A DNA stretch of 64,000 nucleotides, from the NCBI RefSeq assembly GCF_001423185.1, contig NZ_LMOB01000001.1, positions 2,676,016 to 2,740,015 on the forward strand, read 5' to 3'. Source of the DNA: Plantibacter sp. Leaf314. Its GTDB lineage: Bacteria; Actinomycetota; Actinomycetes; Actinomycetales; Microbacteriaceae. Position numbers and translations under genes: made by a program. Under the pieces are notes generated by a model. The model did no database searches, was not told the origin of the DNA, and saw only the letters and a list, made by a program, of their open reading frames with translations. Shown here piece after piece: positions 33,776 through 41,871 of the stretch (position 1 is its first letter; each line of letters starts with the position of its first letter).

Positions 33776-35191
33776 CTAGCGGCGGGAGCCGGTGAGTGGG
33801 CTGCGATCGTCGACCGGCGACGGTTCCGGCCTGGGTTCGGCTGCCGCAGTCACGCGCGGCTTCGCCTTCGGCAGCGGGATCGGCGAGGTGAGCGCGATCT
33901 GCTCCGAGAACTCCTCGGGGGTGACCGGTGCGACGACGCCGTCGTGGGTGAACTGCAGCCGCCAGCGGGAGTCCGGGGCGACGCGCAGGCGCAGGTGGTG
34001 CCGCACGACCCCGTAGAGCAGACCGGTGGCGCAGGCGATGAAGCCCGCCAAGGCCCCGAGCCCGAGTGCCCACCGCGGCCCGAGGGTGTTCGCGACCCAC
34101 CCGACGATCGGCGCACCGATGGGCGTGCCACCCATGAGGATCGCCATGTACAGCGCCATCACCCGGCCGCGCACGGCGGCCTCGGTGGTGGTCTGGACGA
34201 GTCCGTTCGCGGTGGTGAGCAGGGTCACGGTCGAGAAGCCGACGAGGATGAGCACGGCGGCGAACGTCCAGTAGCTCGGCATGAACGCGGCCGTCAGGGC
34301 GGCGACACCGAAGAGGCCGGCCGCACCGACGATCATGCGCATCTGCGCCTGGGCCCGCCGCGCGGCGAGCAGCGCTCCGGTCAGTGAACCGATCGCGAGG
34401 ACGGAGGAGAGGATCCCGTACTCACCGGCACCCTTCCCGAACTCGACCGCCATCGTCGACGCGAAGATCGGGAAGTTCATGCCGAACGCGCCCATGATGA
34501 ACACGATCACGAACACGACCATGAGGTCGGGGCGTCCGCGGACGTAGTGGAAGCCCTCGACGAACTGCCCGCGGGCGCGTGGTGCCCGCGGTGGTCGGCG
34601 GAGCTTGCCGGTGCGGAGGGCGAGCAGCGCCCCGATGACGCCGAGGAAGGTGAAGGCGTTGACGACGAAGACCCACCCGGACCCGATCGCGACGATGAGG
34701 AGACCGGCGATCGCCGGGCCGACCATGCGGGCCGCGTTGAATGACGCCGAGTTGAGGGCGACCGCGTTCGACATGTTGTGCTCGTCGACGAGCTCCGAGA
34801 CGAACGTCTGGCGGGCCGGGCCGTCGACCGCGTTGATGATGCCGAGTGCGAGCGCGAAGAGGTACATGTGCCACAGTTCGGCGTGCCCGAAGATGAGCAG
34901 CGCGCCGAGGGCGAACGCCAGGAGCATGAGGCTCGACTGGGTGAGGATGAGGATCTTGCGCTTGTCGAAGCGGTCCGCGATGAGGCCGGTGATCGGCACG
35001 AGCACCAGCTGGGGCCCGAACTGCAGGGCCATGGTGGCGCCGACGGCCACGGCGTCGTTGTCGGTCAGGTCGGTCAGGACGACCCAGTTCTGGGTGGTGG
35101 CCTGCATCCACGCGCCGACGTTCGACACGAGGGCGCCGATGAACCAGATGCGGTAGTTGACGCTGGACAGGGAACGGAACATTGCACTCAC
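33776..35191 (-). CDS. MFS transporter (EntS-like exporter group)
   Basis: About 471 residues with 12 predicted helices. Motifs: FRSLSSVNYRIWFIGALVSNVGAWMQATTQNWVVL at the N terminus, loop 2-3 GLIADRFDKRKILIL, and DGPARQTFVSELVDEHNMSNAVALNSASFNAARMVGPAIAGLL, typical of the MFS_3/enterobactin-exporter group. The GTG start at 35191 overlaps the MarR gene stop by 4 bases (GTGA); an ATG at 35182 is an alternative. The C-terminal 75 residues are cytoplasmic and Pro/Arg-rich. Co-expression with a MarR repressor suggests inducible efflux of a toxic compound. Confidence 0.9.
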   Translation of the reverse strand: MSAMFRSLSSVNYRIWFIGALVSNVGAWMQATTQNWVVLTDLTDNDAVAVGATMALQFGPQLVLVPITGLIADRFDKRKILILTQSSLMLLAFALGALLIFGHAELWHMYLFALALGIINAVDGPARQTFVSELVDEHNMSNAVALNSASFNAARMVGPAIAGLLIVAIGSGWVFVVNAFTFLGVIGALLALRTGKLRRPPRAPRARGQFVEGFHYVRGRPDLMVVFVIVFIMGAFGMNFPIFASTMAVEFGKGAGEYGILSSVLAIGSLTGALLAARRAQAQMRMIVGAAGLFGVAALTAAFMPSYWTFAAVLILVGFSTVTLLTTANGLVQTTTEAAVRGRVMALYMAILMGGTPIGAPIVGWVANTLGPRWALGLGALAGFIACATGLLYGVVRHHLRLRVAPDSRWRLQFTHDGVVAPVTPEEFSEQIALTSPIPLPKAKPRVTAAAEPRPEPSPVDDRSPLTGSRR

Positions 35192-35640
35192 TGGGTGGCG
35201 AGTCTCCTCATGATCTCGGCTGCGCGGGCGAGGGTGTCGCGTTCGTCCGGGGTGAGCGCGCGCAGCTGCTGGGTGATCCACGCGTCGCGTTTCCGGACGG
35301 TCTCGGTGACGGTGGTGTGGCCCGCTTCGGTGAGGGCGATGGTGACCTTGCGGCGGTCGGCCGTGTCGGTTTCGCGGGTGACGTACCCGGCCTCTTCGAG
35401 GCAGTTGACGGTGCGGTTCATCGATGGCGCGGACACGCGGTCGCGTTCGGCGAGCGCACTGAGTGTCGCGGAGCCCTCTTTGTAGAGCCCTCCGAGCACG
35501 GAGAACTGCGGATCGCTGAGGTCGTCGACGCTTTTCTCGCCGCGCAGGCGCCTCGCCAATCGGAAGGTGCCCATGCGGAGTTCGGAGGCCTGCTCCGCGA
35601 TCGTCCGTGCTGTCGTCTTCGGTGCCGCTGTACCTGCCAC
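35188..35640 (-). CDS. MarR-family transcriptional regulator
   Basis: This 150-residue protein has the winged-helix core DPQFSVLGGLYKEGSATLSALAERDRVSAPSMNRTVNCLEEAGYVTRETDTADRRKVTIALTEAG, with the DRRK wing characteristic of MarR. It begins with GTG without a ribosome site; a TAGGCT -10 lies 8 bases upstream, so the mRNA is probably leaderless. An 8-bp inverted repeat covers the promoter, indicating autorepression. It is translationally coupled with the MFS exporter gene downstream. Confidence 0.92.
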   Translation of the reverse strand: MAGTAAPKTTARTIAEQASELRMGTFRLARRLRGEKSVDDLSDPQFSVLGGLYKEGSATLSALAERDRVSAPSMNRTVNCLEEAGYVTRETDTADRRKVTIALTEAGHTTVTETVRKRDAWITQQLRALTPDERDTLARAAEIMRRLATQ

Positions 35641-35645
35641 GAATG

Positions 35646-35677
35646 CTTAGCCTAGCTCATTAGTGAGGCTAAGTAAA
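35646..35677 (-). promoter_or_regulatory. Promoter of the marR-MFS operon with embedded inverted repeat
   Basis: On the minus strand, TTTACT (35672-35677) and TAGGCT (35649-35654) are spaced 17 bp. CTTAGCCT (35646-35653) and AGGCTAAG (35666-35673) form a perfect 8-bp inverted repeat with a 12-base spacer that covers both boxes. A MarR dimer bound here would block RNA polymerase. Confidence 0.75.
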
Positions 35678-35710
35678 GAGGTGTCGAAGGGCGCCCAGCG
35701 ACCAGCGCCG

Positions 35711-36769
35711 TCACAACCAGCGGCGGAACCGGAAGATCGCGTACAGCGTGCCGGAGAGGGCGAGCATCGCGCCGATCGCGGCGGGGTAGCCGAACTGCCA
35801 GTGCAGCTCGGGCATCGCGTCGAAGTTCATGCCGTAGACGGTGCCGATGAGTGTCGGTGCGAAGAGGATCGCCGCCCATGAGGAGATGCGCTTGATCTCC
35901 TCGTTCTGCGCCAACGCCGTCTCACTCATCCGCCGCGACTCCTCGTTCTGCGCGAGGCTCGCCTCGGAGAGTCGGCGCATCTCCTCGTTCTGCTGCTGCG
36001 TCATGAGGGTCGCGTGCACGGTCAGCGCGTTCCGGAGCAGGTGACGGAAGGAGTCGACCCGCTCGGCGATCCGGAGGACGTGGTCGAGCACGTCCCGGAA
36101 CCCGTTCCGCAGTTCCTCGTCGAGCCCGTACTTGTCGGCCCCCTGCAGGAGCCCGTGGAGCACGGCGCGGAGCGGGGCGGTCGCGCGCTGGAACGCCATC
36201 ACCTGTCGCAGCAGTTCGTAGATGCGGCGCGAGACGTCCGCGGCGTCGCCGAAGAGCTCGTCCTCGATCTCGTCGATGTCGTTCTCCAAGCCGGCGACGA
36301 CGGGTCCGTACCCGTCGACGACCTGGTCGACCACGGCGTGCAGGACGGCGTCGGGGCCGAGCGCGAGGATGTCCGGTCGCGCCTCGAGGCGCCGACGGAC
36401 CTGACCGAGGTCGGGCTTCTCGGCATGCCGGACCGTGACCACGAAGCCGGGGCCGACGAACAGGTGCACCTCGCCGAACTCGACCCGCTCCTCGGCGTCC
36501 AGGTAGTGGGCGGGGCGCAGGACGACGAAGAGGGTGTCGCCGTAGCGTTCGAGCTTGGCGCGCTGGTGGCCCTTCAGGGCGTCCTCCACGGCGAGGGGAT
36601 GCAGGTCGAACTCCTGCGCGACGGAACGGATCTCCGACGGCTGCGGGCGGTACAGCCCGATCCAGGCCATGCCGCGCTGCTCGTTCAGGAGTTCGTACGT
36701 CGCGTCGAGGGAGCGCGGGCTCGCCGAGCGTCGCCCGGTCACGTAGATGCCGTTGTCGATGAGTGCCAT
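35711..36769 (-). CDS. corA: CorA-family magnesium/cobalt transporter
   Basis: About 352 residues: an acidic cytoplasmic alpha/beta domain (about 1-240), a long stalk helix with a repetitive ASLAQNEESRRMSETALAQNEEIKR stretch, and two C-terminal transmembrane helices. The pore signature YGMNF is present at the end of helix 1 (GTVYGMNFDAMPELHW). The protein ends in the basic cap FRFRRWL, as in all CorA. It forms a pentameric divalent-cation channel in the membrane. The start at 36769 is preferred because GGAG lies 5 bases upstream; in-frame ATGs at 36784 and 36841 are less well supported. Confidence 0.93.
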   Translation of the reverse strand: MALIDNGIYVTGRRSASPRSLDATYELLNEQRGMAWIGLYRPQPSEIRSVAQEFDLHPLAVEDALKGHQRAKLERYGDTLFVVLRPAHYLDAEERVEFGEVHLFVGPGFVVTVRHAEKPDLGQVRRRLEARPDILALGPDAVLHAVVDQVVDGYGPVVAGLENDIDEIEDELFGDAADVSRRIYELLRQVMAFQRATAPLRAVLHGLLQGADKYGLDEELRNGFRDVLDHVLRIAERVDSFRHLLRNALTVHATLMTQQQNEEMRRLSEASLAQNEESRRMSETALAQNEEIKRISSWAAILFAPTLIGTVYGMNFDAMPELHWQFGYPAAIGAMLALSGTLYAIFRFRRWL

Positions 36770-37031
36770 GAGGTCTCCGTCCATCGATGGACGGGAGCGT
36801 GCGGCGGCCGCGCGGGTGCGGACGATCCTGGGGGATCGCACCCGGGGAGGTGTGAGTGGGCGCCTCGGCGCCGGCGGGGCAGCGCCTACCGGGTGGGGGA
36901 GGCGGAGCGGTTCGTCGACGCGATGGCGCGGGTACTGTCACCAGCCATGGCCGCTCACCTCGCTTCCGTCGATCCCTGCGGCCCGCCGTTCGGGCCTCGA
37001 TCACCGTACGCCTGCCGCTGACGAACCGCAA
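36770..37031 (-). promoter_or_regulatory. Promoter and long leader of corA
   Basis: On the minus strand, TTGCGG (37026-37031) and TACGGT (37003-37008) are spaced 17 bp, predicting a transcript with a leader of about 230 bases before corA. The leader is GC-rich with several possible hairpins and includes an AGGTGAGC stretch. I cannot assign it to a known magnesium riboswitch by eye. The rest of the gap up to 37104 holds no gene that I can support. Confidence 0.45.
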
Positions 37032-37104
37032 ACCCGCATCTGTGGGCTGACCGGGACCTGCCGCGCGGTGTGGAGGAGGCGAGGCGTGGAGCGTGCAGAA
37101 GGCC

Positions 37105-37110
37105 TACGCT
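37105..37110 (+). promoter_or_regulatory. -10 element of a leaderless-type promoter for the hydrolase at 37117
   Basis: TACGCT ends 6 bases before the ATG at 37117; no ribosome-binding site. It supports that start over an upstream GTG at 37093. Confidence 0.55.
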
Positions 37111-37116
37111 GGCGGG

Positions 37117-38007
37117 ATGAGCGAGCAGATCCCGCCACCTGTCGACGCCGACGACGCGAACCGGCCGTTCGAGCCGAGGCCGTACACGACCGAGACGATC
37201 GTGGACGACGACGGCGTGACGATCTACCTCTACGTGTGGGAGGTGGCGAACCCGAAGGCCGTCGTGCACATCGCGCACGGCGCCGGCGAGCACGCCCTCC
37301 GCTACGGCCGCCTCGCCGCGGCACTCAACGATGCGGGCTATACGGTCGTCGCCGACGACCACCGGGGCCACGGCCGGACCGGCCTCGAACACCTGGGCCT
37401 CGGCAAGCTCGGGCCCCGCACCACCTGGGGTGCGATCGCCTCGCTCGCGGCCGTCGGTCGCCACCTGCGCACCCGGTTCCCGGAGTCGGCGTTGGCGCTC
37501 CTCGGCCACAGCTGGGGCTCGCTCATGGCGCAGAAGGTCGCGGCGCACCACGATCTCTACGAGTACCTCATCCTCTCGGGGACCTCGCTGGCCATGCCGG
37601 GCGTCATCAACGCCGGCGACCTCAACAAGCGGTGGCGGAAGACCGGAACCACGGGCCTCGAGTGGCTGAACCGGGATCCGGCCGCCTGGGCCGCCTTCGC
37701 CGCCGACGAGCGCAACTTCGACATCGGCGTCACGCCCGTGTGGAACCCGATCCAGGCGTTCGCCTTCCTCGGCCGGCCACCCCGCCACATGCCGCGCAAG
37801 CTGCCCGTGCTCATCCTCGGCGGCTCCGACGACGCGCTCGGCGGCGTCCGCGGGCTCACCCTCCTGCGGGACGCCTACGTCAAGCGCTCGAAGCTCACGG
37901 ACGTGACGCTCATCATCTACCCCGATGCCCGGCACGAGATCTTCAACGAGCTGAATCGCGAGGACGTCGAGCGCGACGTCGTCCAGTGGCTCGACAAGCG
38001 CACCTGA
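37117..38007 (+). CDS. Alpha/beta hydrolase (monoacylglycerol lipase/lysophospholipase-like)
   Basis: This 296-residue protein has VVHIAHGAGEHALRYGRLAAALNDAGYTVVADDHRGHGRT, a monoglyceride-lipase (Hydrolase_4) N terminus. The nucleophile elbow is LLGHSWGSLMA with Ser132, the acid is in LILGGSDDALGG and the His in DARHEIFNELN. The cap region (about 150-215) carries the substrate pocket. It lacks a signal peptide. Such enzymes hydrolyse mono- or lysolipids or other esters. It stands alone, divergent from corA. Confidence 0.9.
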   Translation: MSEQIPPPVDADDANRPFEPRPYTTETIVDDDGVTIYLYVWEVANPKAVVHIAHGAGEHALRYGRLAAALNDAGYTVVADDHRGHGRTGLEHLGLGKLGPRTTWGAIASLAAVGRHLRTRFPESALALLGHSWGSLMAQKVAAHHDLYEYLILSGTSLAMPGVINAGDLNKRWRKTGTTGLEWLNRDPAAWAAFAADERNFDIGVTPVWNPIQAFAFLGRPPRHMPRKLPVLILGGSDDALGGVRGLTLLRDAYVKRSKLTDVTLIIYPDARHEIFNELNREDVERDVVQWLDKRT

Positions 38008-38027
38008 GGCAGCTCCCGGCGCCGCGC

Positions 38028-38084
38028 CCGGTCCCTGAGCTCACCCCGTCTGGTCCCTGAGCTTGTCGAAGGGCGCGGGACCGG
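38028..38084. repeat. REP-like repeat
   Basis: GGTCCCTGAGC occurs twice (38030-38040 and 38052-38062). The second copy continues as TTGTCGAAGGGCGC and is followed by GGGACCGGG, so GGTCCC and GGGACC can pair. It is the same motif family as at 27517 and 50891, located in the gap after the hydrolase gene. Confidence 0.65.
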
Positions 38085-38145
38085 GACAAGTACGGCGACC
38101 ACGGGGTACAGTCGCGGCATCCACTCTCGACGCGGAGGAGACCCG

Positions 38146-39564
38146 GTGACCTCGGACGGCCCCACCTACAGCCATCGTCGGCGCAACCCGGCCGAGCGCA
38201 TCGCGCGGTCCCTCGCCGGGGCGAGCACCGTCCCGTACTGGCTCGACACCCCGGAACGCCCCACGCCGGAGCCCCGCCTCGTCGGCCACGTCGACACCGA
38301 TCTGCTCGTCGTCGGTGGCGGCTACTCCGGGCTCTGGACGGCGCTCATCGCGAAGGAGGCCGACCCCTCGCGCGACGTGGTCCTCATCGAGGGCAAGGAG
38401 GTCGGCTGGGCGGCGAGCGGCCGCAACGGTGGCTTCTTCGAAGCGAGCCTCACCCATGGCGACGACAACGGGGAACGCCACTTCGCCGAGGAGCTGCCAC
38501 AACTCGAACGGCTCGCGGACGAGAACTTCGACGGGTTCGTCGCCACGCTCGACCGCCTCGGGATCGACGCCGAGTTCGAGCACACGGGCGTGCTCACGGT
38601 CGCGACCGAGCCGCACCAGGTCGACGCACTCCGCGAGGTCTCGGGCGACGGCGTCTTCCTCGACCGCGAGGCGGTCCAGGAGCTCGTGCACTCACCGGTG
38701 TACCTGGCGGGTCAGCGCGAGTGGAAGAGCACCGCGCTCGTCCACCCGGCGAAGCTCGCCTGGGGATTGAAGCGCGCCTGCATCGAGCTCGGCGTCCGGG
38801 TGTTCGAGCACACGCCGGCGACCGGTCTGCGGCGCTCGGGCGAGGGCGTCGCGGTGACCACGCGGCAGGGGAGCGTGCAGGCCCGCCGGGTCGCGCTCGC
38901 CACCAACGGCTTCCCCTCGCTCCTCAAGCGCACCGAGCTGCTCACCATCCCCGTGTACGACTACGTGCTCATGACGGAACCGCTCACCGCCGAGCAGCTC
39001 GCGAGCATCGGCTGGACGGACCGGTTCGGCATCGCCGACTCGAGCCGCGAGTTCCACTACTCCCGCCGCTCGGCCGACGACCGCATCCTCTACGGCGGCT
39101 TCGACGCCGTCTACCACCGTGGCGGCAGGATCCGTCCCGAGCACGACCAGCGCCGCGAGACCTTCGAGACGCTCGCCGACCACTTCTTCACGACCTACCC
39201 GCAGCTCGACGTGCGGTTCACTCACGCCTGGGGCGGCATGATCGACATGTGCTCCCGCCTCTCGGCCTTCCAGGGCTCGGCACTCGGCGGTCGTGTCGCC
39301 TACAGCGCGGGGTTCACCGGGCTCGGCGTCGGGGCGACGCGCTTCGGGGCGAAGGTCATGCTCGACCTGCTGAGTGGCGAGTCGACGGAGCTGACCCGGC
39401 TGCGGATGGTGCGGTCCAAGCCGATCCCCATCCCACCCGAGCCCATCGCGAACCCCGCCATCCAGACGGTCCGCCGCGCCGTCGCCCGTTCCGACGCGAA
39501 CGAGGGCCGCGACGGCCTGCTCCTGAAGGTCATGGACCGCTTCGGCATCGGGTTCGACTCCTGA
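38146..39564 (+). CDS. FAD-dependent oxidoreductase (gamma-glutamylputrescine oxidase-like, DAO family)
   Basis: This 472-residue protein has an FAD Rossmann site TDLLVVGGGYSGLWTALIAKE at about 45-65, then VVLIEGKEVGWAASGRNGGFFEASLTHG, typical of PuuB-like oxidases. Later features are RRVALATNGFPSLL, the active-site region EFHYSRRSADDRILYGGFD and the C-terminal YSAGFTGLGVGATRFGAKV. It probably oxidises an amine or amino acid. The GTG start at 38146 follows GGAGGAG; TACAGT at 38107-38112 is a likely -10. No partner gene for putrescine use is adjacent, so the substrate is open. Confidence 0.88.
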   Translation: MTSDGPTYSHRRRNPAERIARSLAGASTVPYWLDTPERPTPEPRLVGHVDTDLLVVGGGYSGLWTALIAKEADPSRDVVLIEGKEVGWAASGRNGGFFEASLTHGDDNGERHFAEELPQLERLADENFDGFVATLDRLGIDAEFEHTGVLTVATEPHQVDALREVSGDGVFLDREAVQELVHSPVYLAGQREWKSTALVHPAKLAWGLKRACIELGVRVFEHTPATGLRRSGEGVAVTTRQGSVQARRVALATNGFPSLLKRTELLTIPVYDYVLMTEPLTAEQLASIGWTDRFGIADSSREFHYSRRSADDRILYGGFDAVYHRGGRIRPEHDQRRETFETLADHFFTTYPQLDVRFTHAWGGMIDMCSRLSAFQGSALGGRVAYSAGFTGLGVGATRFGAKVMLDLLSGESTELTRLRMVRSKPIPIPPEPIANPAIQTVRRAVARSDANEGRDGLLLKVMDRFGIGFDS

Positions 39565-39608
39565 GCCGATCGGCACCGCTTCCGGGGAATCCGGACGCCG
39601 TCCAGGAA

Positions 39609-39614
39609 TAGGCT
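39609..39614 (+). promoter_or_regulatory. -10 element of a leaderless-type promoter for the lipoate ligase gene
   Basis: TAGGCT ends 6 bases before the ATG at 39621. The intervening GGGGGC is too close to act as a normal ribosome site. Confidence 0.5.
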
Positions 39615-39620
39615 GGGGGC

Positions 39621-40670
39621 ATGCATGGTGAGTACAAGGTCCCGGGTGGCAAGCTCGTCGTCGTCGATCTCGACGTGGTCGACGGTCGGATCGCCGACTT
39701 CCGCCTGGCGGGCGACTTCTTCCTCGAACCGGACGACGCGCTGGCGCTGATCGACCGCGCGGTCACCGGCCTGCCGGCCACCACCGACGCCGCCGGGCTC
39801 GCCGCCGCCATCCGCGGGGCGCTCCCGGAGAACGCCGTGCTCCTCGGCTTCACCCCGGAGGCCGTCGCCACCGCCATCCGCCGCTCGCTCGCGAAGGCCA
39901 CCGGCTGGGGCGACTACGACTGGCAGCTCATCCACGACGGCTCGGTCTCCCCCCAGCTGCACCTGGCGCTCGACGAGGTGCTCACCAACGAGGTCGGTGA
40001 GGGCCGCCGCGGTCCGACGCTGCGCATCTGGGAGTGGGACCAGTCGGCCGTCGTCATCGGCAGCTTCCAGTCGCTCAAGAACGAGGTCGACCTCGACAAC
40101 GCGAAGGCGAACGGCTTCGAGGTCGTCCGCCGGGTCTCCGGTGGCGGCGCCATGATGATGCAGCGCGGCGGGATCATCACCTACTCGCTCTACGTGCCGG
40201 CGGAACTCGTGAACGGCATGACCTTCGCCGACTCCTACGCCTACCTCGACGACTGGGTGCTCGTCGCCCTCCGCTCGCTCGGCATCGAGGCGACGTACCA
40301 GCCGCTCAACGACATCACGAGCCCATCCGGCAAGATCGGCGGGGCGGCGCAGAAGCGCCTCGGGAACGGCGCGGTGCTGCACCACGTCACGATGAGCTAC
40401 GACATGGACGGCGAGCTCATGACGCAGGTGCTGCGCATCGGGCGCGAGAAGCTCAGCGACAAGGGGACGACCTCGGCGGCCAAGCGGGTCGACCCGCTCC
40501 GCAGCCAGACGGGCCTCTCGCGCGCCGAGATCATCGACCGTATGAAGGACACCTTCGTGGAGATCACCGGCGCAACCCCGGGCCACGTGACGGAGGCGGA
40601 GCTGGCGGCGGCCGAGTCGCTCGTCGAATCGAAGTTCGACACCGACGCCTGGCTCACCCGCGTCCCCTGA
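39621..40670 (+). CDS. Lipoate-protein ligase family protein with N-terminal LplB-like domain
   Basis: This 349-residue protein has an N-terminal domain of about 90 residues (HGEYKVPGGKLVVVDLDVVDGRIADFRLAGDFFLEPDDAL) that resembles the accessory domain usually found at the C terminus of LplA or as separate LplB. The catalytic BPL_LplA_LipB domain follows (about 105-300): WEWDQSAVVIGSFQSLKNEVD, VRRVSGGGAMMMQRGGIITYS, and SPSGKIGGAAQKR with the adenylate-binding Lys. It would activate lipoate with ATP and transfer it to lipoyl domains or GcvH. The domain order is permuted relative to E. coli LplA. Confidence 0.9.
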   Translation: MHGEYKVPGGKLVVVDLDVVDGRIADFRLAGDFFLEPDDALALIDRAVTGLPATTDAAGLAAAIRGALPENAVLLGFTPEAVATAIRRSLAKATGWGDYDWQLIHDGSVSPQLHLALDEVLTNEVGEGRRGPTLRIWEWDQSAVVIGSFQSLKNEVDLDNAKANGFEVVRRVSGGGAMMMQRGGIITYSLYVPAELVNGMTFADSYAYLDDWVLVALRSLGIEATYQPLNDITSPSGKIGGAAQKRLGNGAVLHHVTMSYDMDGELMTQVLRIGREKLSDKGTTSAAKRVDPLRSQTGLSRAEIIDRMKDTFVEITGATPGHVTEAELAAAESLVESKFDTDAWLTRVP

Positions 40671-40737
40671 CCCGGCCCTGCGTCGGTCGCCACGCGACCA
40701 GCGCACGCCGGAGCCCGCGGACTAGGGTGGGGGAACG

Positions 40738-41283
40738 ATGACAGCGCAGAACGAGACACCCGACACCCCGGTCCCCGCCACGCAGGCCTCCCTCGAGCAA
40801 CGACTCGCCGACGCGGTCGCCGCCGAGAGCGAGCCCCGCGTCGTCGAGCGCTGCGTCTCGCTCCTCGCCGGCCGGTACGAGGGCGAGGACTTCCTCCGCG
40901 TCGTCGGTGGCCACCACGCCGAGGGCATCCTCGGTGGCGCGCCCGCGTTGTACTGGCCGGAACTCTGGGGCACCCGCGCCCTGCTCCACGTCTGGGACGA
41001 CTCGGCGACCTCGGCCGTCGTCGCCGCACTCGGCAACCAGGCCTGGCGCGTCCGCGAGATGGCCGCACGGGTGTGCGCCGAGCGTCGCGTCGGTGACGTC
41101 GCCACGATCGCCCCGCTGCTCAACGACGACCACGCCCGCGTCCGCGCGGGTGGTGCCAGGGCGCTCGCCGCCGTCGGGGGCGACGAGGCCAAGCCGCTCC
41201 TCGAAGGTCTCCTCCGCGATCCCGACCGCGAGGTCCGTCGCGCCGCCCAGCAGTCGGCGAAGGCGCTCAGCGCCCGCAGCTGA
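40738..41283 (+). CDS. HEAT-repeat domain protein
   Basis: This 181-residue acidic protein has helical repeats from about residue 80: ALLHVWDDSATSAVVAALGNQAWRVREMAARVCAERRVGDVATIAPLLNDDHARVRAGGARALAAVGGDEAKPLLEGLLRDPDREVRRAAQQSAKAL. These are three PBS-lyase-type HEAT repeats. Residues 1-78 contain further helices with a Trp-rich YWPELWGT segment. HEAT repeats mediate protein contacts; no enzyme motif is seen. TAGGGT at 40723-40728 and GGGGGAA before the ATG suggest a promoter with a very short leader. It follows the lipoate ligase gene by 67 bases. Confidence 0.87.
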   Translation: MTAQNETPDTPVPATQASLEQRLADAVAAESEPRVVERCVSLLAGRYEGEDFLRVVGGHHAEGILGGAPALYWPELWGTRALLHVWDDSATSAVVAALGNQAWRVREMAARVCAERRVGDVATIAPLLNDDHARVRAGGARALAAVGGDEAKPLLEGLLRDPDREVRRAAQQSAKALSARS

Positions 41284-41313
41284 GCCACCGTCGCGCCGCG
41301 CCGACAGATGGCG

Positions 41314-41814
41314 CTAGTGGGTCGCCGCCTCCAGCACGATGATGACGACGCCGAACAGGGCGGTCGCCACACCGCCGAGGAGGCACCACCACCAGCGCGA
41401 GCCGCGCACCACGAAGGCCGCGCACCCGAGCACGAACAGCATCAGCGTCGACACCTGCAGTGCGAGGTTGACCGCCTGCTCATGGGCGAGGCCGCCCGCG
41501 ACGCCCACGATGAGCGGGATGGTGGGCAGCACGGCGGAGAGCAGCATGCCGAACGACTCCTCGAAGCCGTGCCGGATCGACGCACCGAGGGTGACGGTGC
41601 CCTCGTGTCGGTCGTCACCGTGGTGGGCGAGCGCCGCCGAGTAGACGTGCGCCAACCAGAACACGACGAGGGTGATCGCGCTCGTGAAGAGCACCTGCTC
41701 GACGTCGTCCTCCTCATACACGCTCGACGCGCCGACGAGGCCGGCGTACACGATGGTGCCGTAGATCGCACTCGACGACGTGAGGCGACGCAACGGTGAC
41801 GAGTTCGGCTGCAT
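41314..41814 (-). CDS. Hypothetical four-helix membrane protein
   Basis: This 166-residue protein has hydrophobic segments at about 18-33, 43-62, 92-110 and 121-160 (the last region probably two helices, with a RGSRWWWCLLGG turn). An acidic loop YEEDDVEQ and a His-rich loop LAHHGDDRHEG stand between helices. I do not recognise a named family. TATCCT on the minus strand ends 7 bases before its ATG. It lies between the HEAT-repeat gene (convergent) and PPK2 (same strand), with a 57-bp gap to the latter. Confidence 0.78.
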   Translation of the reverse strand: MQPNSSPLRRLTSSSAIYGTIVYAGLVGASSVYEEDDVEQVLFTSAITLVVFWLAHVYSAALAHHGDDRHEGTVTLGASIRHGFEESFGMLLSAVLPTIPLIVGVAGGLAHEQAVNLALQVSTLMLFVLGCAAFVVRGSRWWWCLLGGVATALFGVVIIVLEAATH

Positions 41815-41821
41815 GATCCAG

Positions 41822-41827
41822 AGGATA
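41822..41827 (-). promoter_or_regulatory. -10 element of a leaderless-type promoter for the membrane-protein gene at 41814
   Basis: TATCCT on the minus strand ends 7 bases before the ATG at 41814. Confidence 0.5.
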
Positions 41828-41871
41828 GCGGGCCGGGCGGCACCGCGTCCGGCTTCCGGCGACGGCCGGGA

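Noticed and set aside
36785..37104. Small gene in the corA-hydrolase gap
   Set aside because: Short open frames there have no ribosome site, no conserved sequence and Arg-rich noise composition.
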